Part shown: in pieces, positions 1-10,146 of the stretch
Layout of the letters: each line of letters starts with the position of its first letter
Position numbering within the stretch: position 1 is the first letter of the stretch
Notes under the pieces: generated by a model
Database searches by the model: none
What the model saw: the letters and a program-made list of their open reading frames with translations, nothing else
Told to the model about the DNA's origin: nothing
Made by a program: the position numbers and the translations under genes
Assembly (NCBI RefSeq): GCF_009389715.1
Contig: NC_052397.1
Span: 18,176,129 to 18,240,128, forward strand
Origin: Phoenix dactylifera
Lineage: Eukaryota > Streptophyta > Magnoliopsida > Arecales > Arecaceae
Length of the DNA: 64,000 bases
Reading direction: 5' to 3'

Positions 1-388
1 GCTCAGCGCCGGAAGAATTTCCTGAGGCCTAACCCTCGGATGCCTGGCTCAGCGCCGGAAGAATTTTCTGAGGCCTAACCCTCGGATGCCTGGCCTAGCG
101 TCGGAAGAATTTCCTGAGGCCTAACCCTCGGATGCCTGGCTCAGCGCCGGAAGAATTTCCTGAGGCCTAACCCTCGGATGCCTGGCTCAGCGCCGGAAGA
201 ATTTCCTGAGGCCTAACCCTCGGATGCCTGGCCTAGCGCCGGAAGAATCTCCTGGGGCCTAACCCTCGGATGCCTGGCTTAGCGCCGGAAGAATTTCCTG
301 AGGCCTAACCCTCGGATGCCTGGCTTAGCGCCGGAAGAATTTCCTGAGGCCTAACCCTCGGATGCCTGGCCTAGCGCCGGAAGAACTT
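1..388. repeat. 46-bp tandem repeat array (8 full copies plus a partial copy)
   Basis: The sequence repeats every 46 bp from position 1. Copies start at 1, 47, 93, 139, 185, 231, 277 and 323, with a partial ninth copy from 369. Each contains the core GCCGGAAGAATTTCCTGAGG followed by CCTAACCCTCGGATGCCTG, with only a few point differences. The array runs off the left edge, so its real length is unknown. It lies upstream of a TATA-like box and a CT-rich leader, so it probably belongs to the U3 part of a Gypsy-type LTR. Confidence 0.95.
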
Positions 389-670
389 CGAGAGTCAGGA
401 GTCGGCGAGACGCTACCAAGAGTTAAAAAGAGGAAGGATGTCCGCCGAAATCCGCAGACTGCCAGGTCAGCAACAACCGCCATACGCCATAAAGAAGGCG
501 GGGAGCTCGAAGCGCGCGCGCCTCTCCGAGGGATGGCGGCAATCTCGAAGCATCACTCCCTTCACCCGTTCCCCTTCTGGTTCCAGGCTCGGAAGTGGGA
601 GGCTACTGTTACGGGGGAACTTAGCCACCATGCCCCACGTGACCGGCACGCGCGCCCAGGAAGACTACGG

Positions 671-808
671 CTGCCCCTTGATCCAGCAATCCGACCCCGA
701 GTCGGACATCTTCGGCTCCGCAGCCCGACCCCGAGTCGGCTGCCCCTTGATCCAGCAATCCGACCCCGAGTCGGACATCTTCGTCTCCGCAGCCCGACCC
801 CGAGTCGG
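671..808. repeat. 69-bp tandem duplication
   Basis: Two copies start at 671 and 740, each beginning CTGCCCCTTGATCCAGCAAT and containing two GACCCCGAGTCGG motifs. The shorter motif recurs four times, so this is a repeat within a repeat in the LTR U3. Confidence 0.9.
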
Positions 809-872
809 ACATCTCTCGACAACGACAGGTTATTCCCCGGAGGCACGCCGCGGCTCTCTGCTCCACTACACC

Positions 873-1010
873 CAGCAACGGTCGTATCCGGCGCTGCTCC
901 ACGATCCCCTGTAACAGCCGTACAAAGCGGAGCTCCACTACGCCCTGTCATGGCCGTACCCAGCGCTGCCCCACGACGCCCTGTAACGGCCATGTCAGTG
1001 GCAGCTCCAT
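873..1010. repeat. Degenerate 36-bp tandem repeat
   Basis: CTGTAACAGCCGTAC-like segments start at 909, 945 and 981, spaced exactly 36 bp, with a worn copy before them. Each is followed by a CAGCGCTGCTCCACGA-like or GGAGCTCCACTACG-like half. It is probably another U3 repeat of the same LTR. Confidence 0.8.
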
Positions 1011-1464
1011 CGTGCTACACGATGACCAACCCCCCAAAAGGACCCCCCAGCCTGGTATATAGGCGGCTGGGGGGAGAAGGGGGGGTAAGCAAGAACTTCC
1101 AAAGCATTCTCTTACTTGCTACTATTATCTCTCCTTCTCCTCCAATCTCCTCTGACTTGATCGTCGGAGGGCCCCCACTACCCCAGTGGTGGTGCGAGGC
1201 TTGCTTGCAGGTTTCCCGGTGGAAGGTGGAGCGCAATCAACACCAACCAAGGCAACTCAAATGGAACCCCGTTCACACCGCTGTGCCAATCGTTCCCGGT
1301 TTGGACCACCAACAACAGTTATCAGTTGCACGTTTCATGGCAACATCGTGCTTGGAAGTGACTTATCATGCCCGCAGCTGTGCTCGCATGTAATCGCTAA
1401 TCAATCGCATGCCAGTGGGATATCAGCAGACACTGAAGGTCAACATGAATTATGCATGTAGCAG

Positions 1465-1850
1465 CAAGGTGAAGGGCTTGATTCTTTATAAGTACTTCAC
1501 ATACTTTCTCTATTTAAGCCTTGACTTTCTCATCAAGCAAAGAGTCGAAATCCATTCGAATTTAATCACAAGCACCACGATCGGCTCCTAATGGTCAACC
1601 TTAATGAGCATGTATTCAATATCCCCAAGTCCACATGGTCTATAGGCCGGGTCCGCTCTGATACCATTTGTAATAAACCAGAACCTCGCCACAAAAAAAC
1701 TAGCTGAAAGGTATTATTTGGGTTCTTTGATCCTATATAAGTACCCAAGATCTATCCCGCAAATAACCGATATGAGATTAAACACACGCTCGCATGGGTC
1801 CTCACATACTTTTTTTGTTTAAGACCTACCCAGCGAATAACCAATGTGGA
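1465..1850 (-). mobile_element. TRIM-type retroelement, damaged
   Basis: On the minus strand a 138-bp LTR (1806 to 1669) begins TGTGAGGACC and ends TTATTACA. Two bases later comes TGGTATCAGAGC (1666-1655), the usual primer-binding site for initiator Met-tRNA. A short non-coding interior of about 150 bp follows and matches the one after the LTR at 6492. It ends in a truncated 3' LTR near 1501-1465. Upstream of the 5' LTR (1807-1850) there is another LTR fragment joined to interior sequence. This suggests a tandem element sharing an LTR, later broken by deletions. No coding capacity was seen, as expected for TRIMs. Confidence 0.75.
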
Positions 1851-4371
1851 ACAAAACAAGAGGAAAAAAATGGGCACGTGTCGCGCACGTGCCTGGAGAG
1901 AAGAGAACTCTTGATTGGAGTCTTCTTCCTCCTAATCTCACCGAATGGAATTTGGCTCTAGGTTGGATTCTGGTCACAGCTGAGGCTATTTAGAGGCCCT
2001 CCCCGGTTCCTCTTCCACTTCACTGGAGAGTTGACCTCAATCAAAGCTCGTCGTCGCCATTTCCCTTGATTGTTCATTCGAGTGCCGATCACCTTCTCAT
2101 TGTTGCCATAGCCAATCCTCGTCGGAAAACCAGTAAGGATCCTACCACCATCGAGTTACTCTCTCTTCTTCCTTCCGGACTATTTGGAGCTTCGATTTTG
2201 GCCGATAATCATCAGAATTTGGCCAAGAAGGGAAACACCCTATTTTTCTCTATTTTCGAAAACCGACCCTGTTTCTTCTTGTTTCCGATTGATTCCTCCG
2301 CCGGTGCTTGTGATCAAAGGCTCTCTTCGGTTCCCCACGACGGATTATGGCCATAATCGAGGTCCCGGCCACTAGGATGCTCTGTTCCACCATTTAAGGA
2401 GTCGGAACCCCTATTTATTTGATGGGTTTGGTGCTGCCGGCCGCTAGTCGTCGTCGGCCGGCCAACGGCCGGCTGTGGATCCCTTGACCTTAGGCATCAC
2501 CGCAACCACCGTTTTTTCTTTGAATTCGGCCCATGAGTCATCGGAATGGTCGTGAACAGGATGTCCCCTGTTTCACGTTCTTTTCTTTTGTTTGGCCGGT
2601 CATCGCCTGGTGTGGCACGCTACTGACACCGCTGTGGTCGTTGGCCGCTGGGGGTCGCCGACCACAAGCGCCGCCAAGGGTCTTCCTCTATTTCGAGAAG
2701 GAGAGGGAAGGAAGGAGAGAGGGCCTCACAGCTCTATTCTTCTTCTTCCCTTATTTTCTCTCTCCTCTCTCTAGTTCTCTCTCTTGCTCTCTTTATCACT
2801 CTTTCTCTCTCTTGTTCTCTCTCTACATGTTTTAGTGGACTAGGGGCGGGTATAAGTACTTTGTGAAGTCAGACTGACCTTTAGTGGGGCCAGTGTTGTA
2901 TGACTGGAGCTTCGAGCCGGTATTGGTCTTGGGTCGGCGTTATGTAGCCATAGAAACATGTCCAGGTCGGCGTTATGCAACCATACGAGGGGTCCCAGAT
3001 TTTTGGGTTGGCTTCTCTCTCTGCCTTGGTGTTTTCTCTCTCTAGTTGATTCCGAAAAATTTGGGTCGAAGGGACTGGTGGGTAGTCCTAGGTTACTACG
3101 TGGTGGTGGACCCTTTAGTGGACCAGTAGAGGGTTCTAAGTTGTCAGATACCTCGGATGATTTTTGATATTGATTTAGTTCTGTATGAGAACAATTTTTG
3201 AGGCAATAGGCCATTGAGCAGGGTTCTGCACACCTAGATTCGTAAAGTACAGTGTGGGCAAGTAATTAGTCTGTCTGGATTGTCAGTAAAGAGGTAAGAA
3301 TCCTTGTACACTTGTCTGTATGATTATAAATATTTTGTACACATACGTATGATATGCTAAAGATCAAGATAAATAAGATGCAAGAATTCTTTTATAATGG
3401 TTTCTATATTAAACTATGTTTTGATCATGTATGCTTGTGATTAGTAATATGATGGATGCATATTTGAGTATAACTTACACTTGTCTAATCGGACTAATGG
3501 ATGTGGTGCTATGGACTAATCATGTTACATTGATTGTCCCGTCACATGCAGAAAATTTGACACTTATCGATTGCCCTGTCACAAGCGGAAAACGTGACCA
3601 TGGTTAGTCTAAAGCCGGAAATATAAATGTGGATGTGAACTTTATTGAATTAATAAGAACCTAAAATGATCTCGTTATCATTAATTACCTCGTCATAGGC
3701 TAAAAATGTGACACTATCGGATGCTCCGTCATAAGCGAAAAATATGACATCGATTGATTGCTCTATCACAGGCAGAAAACATGACCGGAATTTGGCCCAA
3801 AGTCAAAAAAATAATTGATCCTGGATCCAAATTGGGTTAAACAGGAATGGAATGAAAAGCTAATTAAAAATACTATTGAAGATTTATGAGATATTATATG
3901 ATATATCACTCTTGAGTAGTTAGATTTTTGTTGATATTTGATGTACATATGTATAATATTTATTCGAGCATTGTTGATAGTTGATTTGTAATTTTATGAT
4001 GTGTAACGATTTTTTCTATTTTTAAACTTATATTATTGTGGTGGTGTGGATATGTGGTGATTCTTACTGAGCTGTAAAGCTCACACCACTTCTTTTTTTT
4101 TCTTTTAGAGTTGCAAGTTGCTTAGTACTTGGCTATGGTTGGGATCACGGGTGAAAGGATGAATAGATAGACCATCACTAATACTTGTTGGATGATTAAA
4201 TTTTGTAATTGTACTAGTTTTATATTTGTTATAAATTGAGATTATTATTGTTCGATGATATTGAGATTGTAATAAATTTTCAGGCCTTATATATTTTCTA
4301 GAACTTTGCCCTAAGGAGTATGTGGTCGTGTCTCATGGCCAAACCTGGGTGCTAGGTTTAGCGTGTGACAG
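1850..4371 (+). mobile_element. Long solo LTR, Del/Tekay-like chromovirus
   Basis: This 2.5-kb non-coding block has the layout of a Del-type LTR. There is a promoter-like CTATTTAGAGGCCCTCCCC near 1987-2005, then a CT-rich leader. A CTTACTGAGCTGTAAAGCTC motif lies near 4065-4084, and the block ends GGTTTAGCGTGTGACA at 4371. Long LTRs of about 2.4 kb are typical of the Del lineage. No gag, protease, reverse transcriptase or chromodomain integrase frame flanks it, so it is best read as a solo LTR. The left limit is approximate because it meets TRIM debris. Short frames inside (for example 2533-2835) are low-complexity chance frames. Confidence 0.6.
3535..3790. repeat. Degenerate repeat of a GTCACA...GCGGAAAA...GTGAC motif
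   Basis: At least five spaced copies of a roughly 25-30 bp motif occur, of the form CCGTCACANGCGGAAAANGTGAC. GTCAC and GTGAC make each copy weakly palindromic. The copies lie inside the Del-like LTR and are probably part of it. Confidence 0.65.
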
Positions 4372-6491
4372 CTATAGCCACAATGAAACAGAGTCCCTAT
4401 TCTTTGCAAGCCTATGCAGAATAACGAACATATAACCTGCTAGGCATAAGGCATAATTTTTATATATTATGATAAATAGAAGATTTTCAAAATTAATGTT
4501 TTTAGATATTAAGTAATAAATTTTAATTATGATGGATCAAAAAATTTAGTTAATATTAAGTAATATTAAGTATCCACTAATGGTTAAACTCTCATCATTA
4601 ATACCAATGTTATTAATAGTTGTTCCGTGTAATATAAAGACCCAATTTTTTTCTTCTTCTATTTTAAAATACAATATAAAAATATTATAAATTATAATAA
4701 ATAGAAAGATTTTATAGTTAAATTTCTGTTGCACGTGAAATAATGAATTTTAATAATTGTTTAGCAAAGACTTCTATTGACATTAATAATAATGGCTTTA
4801 TACGATGCATGTGGTGCATTTTTTTTCAATCCAAACTATTCTTAAAATACAATATAGTAATATAATATATTATAATAAATAGAAGATTTCAATTCTTCAA
4901 CTTCTATCAGGAAGAAGAAAAACTAACGAAGTTACGAAGCTAAGGGACGCAAGTCTTAAAACTTTAATAGGAACGCAACAAGAAAGCATATGCATAATTT
5001 AGAATTCATGGGTATTACTGCTGGTTGTTTACGAAGCGCTAAGACAATTCTTAGCAGATTCATGGATCTAGTTCTAAACAACTAAAATCTCTATAAGTAG
5101 CCTTTGTTTATCCGAAGTCTTATGATGCCCCAAATTCTAATCCCATCCTCAGAAGCTCATCCAAAATTTTGAAGATTCAATTGATACAAACGATGAAATA
5201 ACTAGATTATATAAGAGCATCGTAAGTGTGGTTTAGAAGCCGCCTATGTCGGAAAAAAAAAATCCATGCTGCTATCAGAAAGTCCTTCTTTGTTTTTCAA
5301 TTATTAATATAGCAATTGGTCAGAAAAATATAAAAAGATGAGGTCAATGCAAACAATAGTGTACATCAATTATGCTGATTAAGGACCTTATTTGCTCGTC
5401 AACCGAGACCTACAGCTTGGTAAAATCCAAATGAGACACCCCTAAAAGAAAAAGCTTTGTGAAGAAGGTGAATTTCAGGACTCGCATACCCTAAACTGGA
5501 ATAGAAATTTAAGACCAGAAAAAATCATTTACTTCTCCATCACATTTGGCCAAATCTCTGATTCTGCTAGTTGAAGAGTGGTTCTATTAGCATAAAATCA
5601 CAATGATTCTTCATCTTTTACTGTTACCCCTTTTTACTTGATTGCATTTTTTTCTGAGGTCCTCTGGAGCTGGGTGAAAGCAAGAGATGCATAATATGGA
5701 CAAGATGTAATCGAGGCGAAATTCCTCTACGAGGCAGATCTGTTTTGCTGATTAAGGACCTGAATTCCCCACATTCCGGACATGCTTAGCAACTCAAATG
5801 AATGGCCCAATTCTGAAAGCAAAAGTCTTTGTCGAGAAGATTAATTGCAGAAGAGAAGTGCTGCACTTTCCTGGACTGTAATGAAACACCAAGACTTGGT
5901 AAAGCCACCAGAGCAAATAAGAACATGCCCATAGCATTGATGTTGATCAACTTGAAACAGAAGGTTGGCTACATCACGACTCAAATTCAGACCGGTTAAA
6001 CCGTATCGCCTTTACTTTTGATGAACTGACCTTTGAAAAGAACGGGTTACGATACTTTAGTTTGATAAGAATAGAGAATTAATTTCTGACTTCAACAAAG
6101 TATGGCCAGGATAGGTACTTCAAGGAAAATTGCTTGCCAGCCTGAATCATAGCTTATTGAATAATATATTTTCCAAACATAGTTTAAGAATACTGGCTTC
6201 AGGCGGAAGGCTAACTGCCCTGCTGACTTTTATTAGCACAATCTCCTTTTAGAACTTAAATTGTGCAACTTGTCCTAGTTTTGGTCTTCCAAGACGATCA
6301 TGCTTTATTTCTAATTGCCCTTTGTTTTCTATCTGCTTAAGGGCATTTTTGTTTTATGTTCATTCACATTCAGCATAATACAGGGATCCCTTTTTTCTTG
6401 TTTCGTTTTTAGGATATGGATTAAAGTAAAAGAATAAAAAAGATATAACAAGTAGTCAGCCAGTATCATTCGAACAAATAGTGGTTATTTT
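4372..6491. other. AT-rich spacer
   Basis: No gene was recognised. A TTATAATAAATAGAAGATTT-like segment recurs near 4470, 4690 and 4870, about 180-220 bp apart, preceded in two cases by CTTAAAATACAATATA. This suggests an old, diverged local duplication. The remainder shows no coding or RNA signal. Confidence 0.6.
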
Positions 6492-6800
6492 TGTGAGAAC
6501 ATGTGCGGATGTGTGTTTAGTCCCACATCGATTATTTGCCGAAATTTTTTTGGATATTTATGCAGAATTAAGAAACCGAAATAATACCTTCTACCTAGTC
6601 ATTTTGGGTGAGGTCATGAGTTATTATAAATAGTATCAGAGCAAACTTGGCCCATAGCTTATATGGATTAGAAAACACAGCAGCATAGGTTCATAGAGGT
6701 TAACCACGAGCTGATCGTGGTGGTTTAATGAGATTTGAATGGATTTAAATTCTTAGCTTGATGAGAATGTCGGGTATTTTGGGTCTTTATTAAAACTTCA
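6492..6800 (+). mobile_element. TRIM-type retroelement, 5' LTR plus interior
   Basis: A 137-bp LTR (6492-6628) begins TGTGAGAACATG and ends GTTATTATA. Two bases later comes TAGTATCAGAGC (6631-6642), one mismatch from the Met-tRNA primer site. The following 150 bp match the interior of the element at 1465 (minus) and of the one at 53034. Shared blocks include GTTCATAGAGGTTAACCACG, CTGATCGTGGTGG and GCTTGATGAGAATGTC. No 3' LTR is visible, so the element is truncated. Confidence 0.75.
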
Positions 6801-7336
6801 AACCATGACGATGCTTCTTCTTTTAGCATCGTTTCCATCCTCAATAAAGGATACATGTTTTCTTTTCCCTCAAAACAGAAAAAAGGAGGTAGTTTTCTGA
6901 AAGCCCATCAAGCAACAGTGCCTTCTCCTCAAAAAAGTGGGAAAAAGAAAAGGGAAAAACACAATTGCTTCAATCCTCACAACAATAATGCCCTCACCAA
7001 AACATCACTACAGCATCATTAAGAGGTCTGCTGACCCAGTGGAAGGATGATAAAGTGGACAGGGTCAACAGACAGAAGTCTCTCTGCATTTTTTTAGAAA
7101 AGATGATATCTTTTCGTACAAGGGACCAACTTTCTTTAATCAATGATTACGTTAAATCAAGAAGGGAAGACCAGACCTATTAAGCAATCAACTGCCTCAT
7201 CATTTTTTTAGTGAAATTTTAAGTCTCATACGCCCTTCTGAGTTCCTGCAGCTCTGTTTCTTTTGTAGATACCTCCCACTATTCTCAACACCATAGTTCT
7301 TACAGATTTCGGTACCCATCCTTATCCTAATCATTC
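6801..7336. other. Upstream region of the LysM receptor-like pseudogene
   Basis: No frame or RNA gene was recognised. The stretch is AT-rich with several A/T runs and presumably holds the old promoter and 5' UTR of the receptor-like sequence that follows. No clear TATA box can be assigned. Confidence 0.4.
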
Positions 7337-9235
7337 ATGCATTCCTGCATGAGAAGAAAGATAAACATCACCGTTTAACAGATTCAGCTGAGTTTCTTTG
7401 TCTTTCTTCTCCTGTGCACCTCAAACCTCAGAGCCCAGCAAGGCTACTCAGGCAACGAGGTACTTGACTGCGACAACCAAGGCGGAACAGCTCCATCTCC
7501 TTCTTATCTCTACACCTGCAATGGCCAGAACCTGTCCTGCCAAGCATTTATGATCTTTAAGTCTCAGGCCAACTATAGTTCGGTATCTTCCATATCTCGT
7601 CTGCTCTCCACAGACTCTACGGAGCTTGCAAGGCTAAACAATGTCTCAGTATCTGACTCATTCCCAACCAACAAGGAAGCGATCGTCCCCGTGAATTGTT
7701 CTTGTTCAGGTCGGTACTACCAGGCAATGCATCTTACGTTGTGGGCGACGTCGATACGTATTACTCATTAGCAACTGGAGTGTACCAGGGTCTAAGTTCT
7801 TGCAGTGCCCTCATGGGTGAGAATCCTTATGATGCCAATGATTTGTTTGCTGGTCTAGATCTGCTGGTTCCTCTCCGATGTGCCTGCCCGTCGAGAAATC
7901 AGACTGCGGATGGTATAAAGTATCTATTAACCTTCCCAGTCAGTGAAGGTGATGATTTTTCGGATCTTAGCGATAGATTCAATGCCAGTTACCATGACAC
8001 TGCTTCTGCAAATGGGTTCTCTGAACAAGGGTACCCCACTATTTTCCCGTCCTCCACAATTCTGATCCCTTTACCACAAGAACCTTTGAGCTCCCAAACC
8101 ATAATTCACCACCCAATCGAAAGCTCCCCATCACCGTTCCAGCCTCTCCATCCATTTATCAAGAACAACATCAAAAGATCGTATTCTAAGCTTCACTTCA
8201 GCATCGGCATTGCGGTTCCTTCTCTTCTAGTCCTATGTGCTCTCGTTACAGTCGCTTTCTGGTACGATAAGAAGAGGATGACGAGAGCTGATGGAAAGAA
8301 GAAATCTATTTTACCAAAAGATGTCCTTAAAGCCATAACAGATGTGAATCATGAGCTGAAGGTGTTTTCATTTGAGGAACTCAATGCGGCAACCCAAGAT
8401 TTCAGCTGTGCGTGCAGAATAGAGGGGTCCGTTTATCGGGGGAGTCGTTCGTGGGAAGATGGTGGCTGTCAAGGAGGCGACAAGAGATGTATCCGAGGAA
8501 GTTAACCTGCTGCATAAACTCAACCATTTCAACCTTACCAGCCTCTGGGGCATCTGTATGGGCCAAGAACACTGCTATCTTGTTTATGAGCATATGGAAA
8601 ACGGATCTTTGAAGGACTGGCTCCTTGATAGGAGCCGCTCGGAGCTTTTGAGTTGGAATCATAGGGTTCAGATCGCTCTGGATATAGCCAATGGGCTTGA
8701 CTATCTTCACAACTTTGCAGAACCCCGTTATGTGCACATGGATATCAAGAACAGCAACGTTCTTCTCGATAGCAATTTGAGAGCTAAGATCGCAAACTTT
8801 TCTATGGCAAGATCCTCGGAAGGCAGAAATAATGGGTTTGCCATAACGAGAACTGTCGAAGGGTCGCTGGGTTACATGGCACCAGAGTATCTGGAAGGCG
8901 GATTAGCGACACCTAAGATTGATGTACACGCTTTTGGGGTGGTGATGTTAGAGCTTATCACAGGAAAGGATGCTGTAATTAAGCATGAAGGAAGAGAGAT
9001 GCTGTTATCCTCTGTGATGATTTCCATTGTGGAAGGAAGGAATGCACAGATCGAGCTCAGCAACTTTCTGGACTCCACCATGAGAGGCGGATGCCGAGCA
9101 GGTCTTGCATTGGCAATGGCAAAGCTAAGTGTGGCCTGTTTGAGACAAGATCCAGGCAGCAGACCTAGCATGGGTGAAGTTGTGTCGATACTTTCGAGAG
9201 TACAAATGGAATCAAAGAAATCCGGAGTGGCATGA
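7337..9235 (+). pseudogene. LysM receptor-like kinase, LYK4/LYK5 type, disrupted
   Basis: The conceptual protein is a cell-surface LysM receptor-like kinase of the chitin co-receptor group. A hydrophobic signal segment (around 7382-7430) leads to an extracellular part with CSCS and CACP cysteine pairs between LysM units. A transmembrane segment lies near 8206-8260. The kinase-like domain has GSVYRG, VAVK, HMD in place of HRD and ANFS in place of DFG. LYK4/LYK5 proteins are known to have weak or dead kinases. Three lesions break it: an in-frame TAA at 7376, nine codons after the ATG at 7349 (a second in-frame ATG is at 7337); a 1-base loss near 7726; and a 1-base gain in a G run at 8438-8442. 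The family is normally intronless, so introns do not explain them. Two of the three lie in runs of one base, so sequencing error is possible. The kinase part keeps a long open frame to a stop at 9233-9235. Confidence 0.85.
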
Positions 9236-10146
9236 TTTCAGTAAAATCTAGCAGAAGCTAACTTGTAGTCGAGTGTTTCCCCACTTTTCTTTCTATTGAG
9301 AGCGGAAACAATGAGGGAAATCTCACCCTTGTACTCGAGACTGTAAATGCAAACAATACTGTGCGCCGGCGAGCGCGGGCTTGTTAAAAAATGAAATCAA
9401 AACCTGTACTTGTGTTAACTAAGGTATTTAATTGGTACATGAGGCTTTGCTGTAACCAGATCTGTTACTATTCCTTTCTTCTGTACATGTTCAGAAATTA
9501 AAGAACTAGAGTTTCATTCCATTCTTCTGTACATGCTCACGCGGTAATGAAGTTGCACAATCACAAACCTTCACATTTCTCAAAAGTTAAGAGCACATTT
9601 ATGTTGGTTATTTGTTTTTTGCTGGATGGCAAAGCTGAAGAATATAGAAGGTAAAAACAAGAATAATACAGTCTGCATGGATGACAATCTGAATTTGCTA
9701 TGAAAGACTTTCAGAAATTGGAAAAGCTATTGAAAACTGTTGGCTATTCGATCTATAATGAGGAGCAGCAGCCATTACAACAAGAAGCCAGAATGAACAA
9801 TGTAAACTGCGCTGCTTTCATATCTGTGATGATACTGATAATTCTACATAAAATATCTGAAGAATTATGAAAGCTGAACAGTACTCCAACTATCTTACAA
9901 CGAGTCAATTTTAAAAAAAAACCAAGGGAAAAAAAACTTCAAATGATTCCATCACAACATGACATCTTTGTTAGCCATCTAATCTACAATGCTGTAGCCT
10001 GTTTACAAGGTAGAAAAAGAGGAGCTAAACAAAAAATGATCCAGTGAAAACAACCTGCAGGTACGGTGTCATCCGAGACTTTGCCCTCTATCAGAAGGAA
10101 TTAATTTGATGAACTACCAATTTATCCGCATTCCTCATTCACAGAA
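9236..10146. other. Convergent intergenic region of the LysM receptor pair
   Basis: These 911 bp lie between the stop codons of two convergent LysM receptor-like sequences and should contain both 3' ends. The segment TTCTGTACATG occurs twice (near 9480 and 9525). No other feature was recognised. Confidence 0.5.

Larger units (their letters stand above)
389..1460 (+). mobile_element. Gypsy-type LTR remnant (U3, TATA and leader)
   Basis: This GC-rich stretch has no convincing protein. It holds two further tandem repeats (69 bp from 671 and about 36 bp from 873), then a TATA-like TATATAGG near 1055. After that comes a CT-rich leader with a TGACTTGATCGTCGGAGG motif near 1153-1170. A TGACTTAAGCATCGGA-type motif recurs near 32818, and I associate such leaders with plant Gypsy LTRs. 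Open frames here are carried by the repeats and are not genes. The limits are uncertain: the left end is off the window and the right end is cut by a TRIM element. Confidence 0.55.

Noticed and set aside
1..388. CRISPR-like array
   Set aside because: The 46-bp units are contiguous with no unique spacers, and the context is a plant genome; it is a simple tandem repeat.
362..1393. Long plus-strand frame of 343 codons
   Set aside because: It is carried by GC-rich tandem repeats of an LTR and shows no protein family features; overlapping frames on both strands are equally open.
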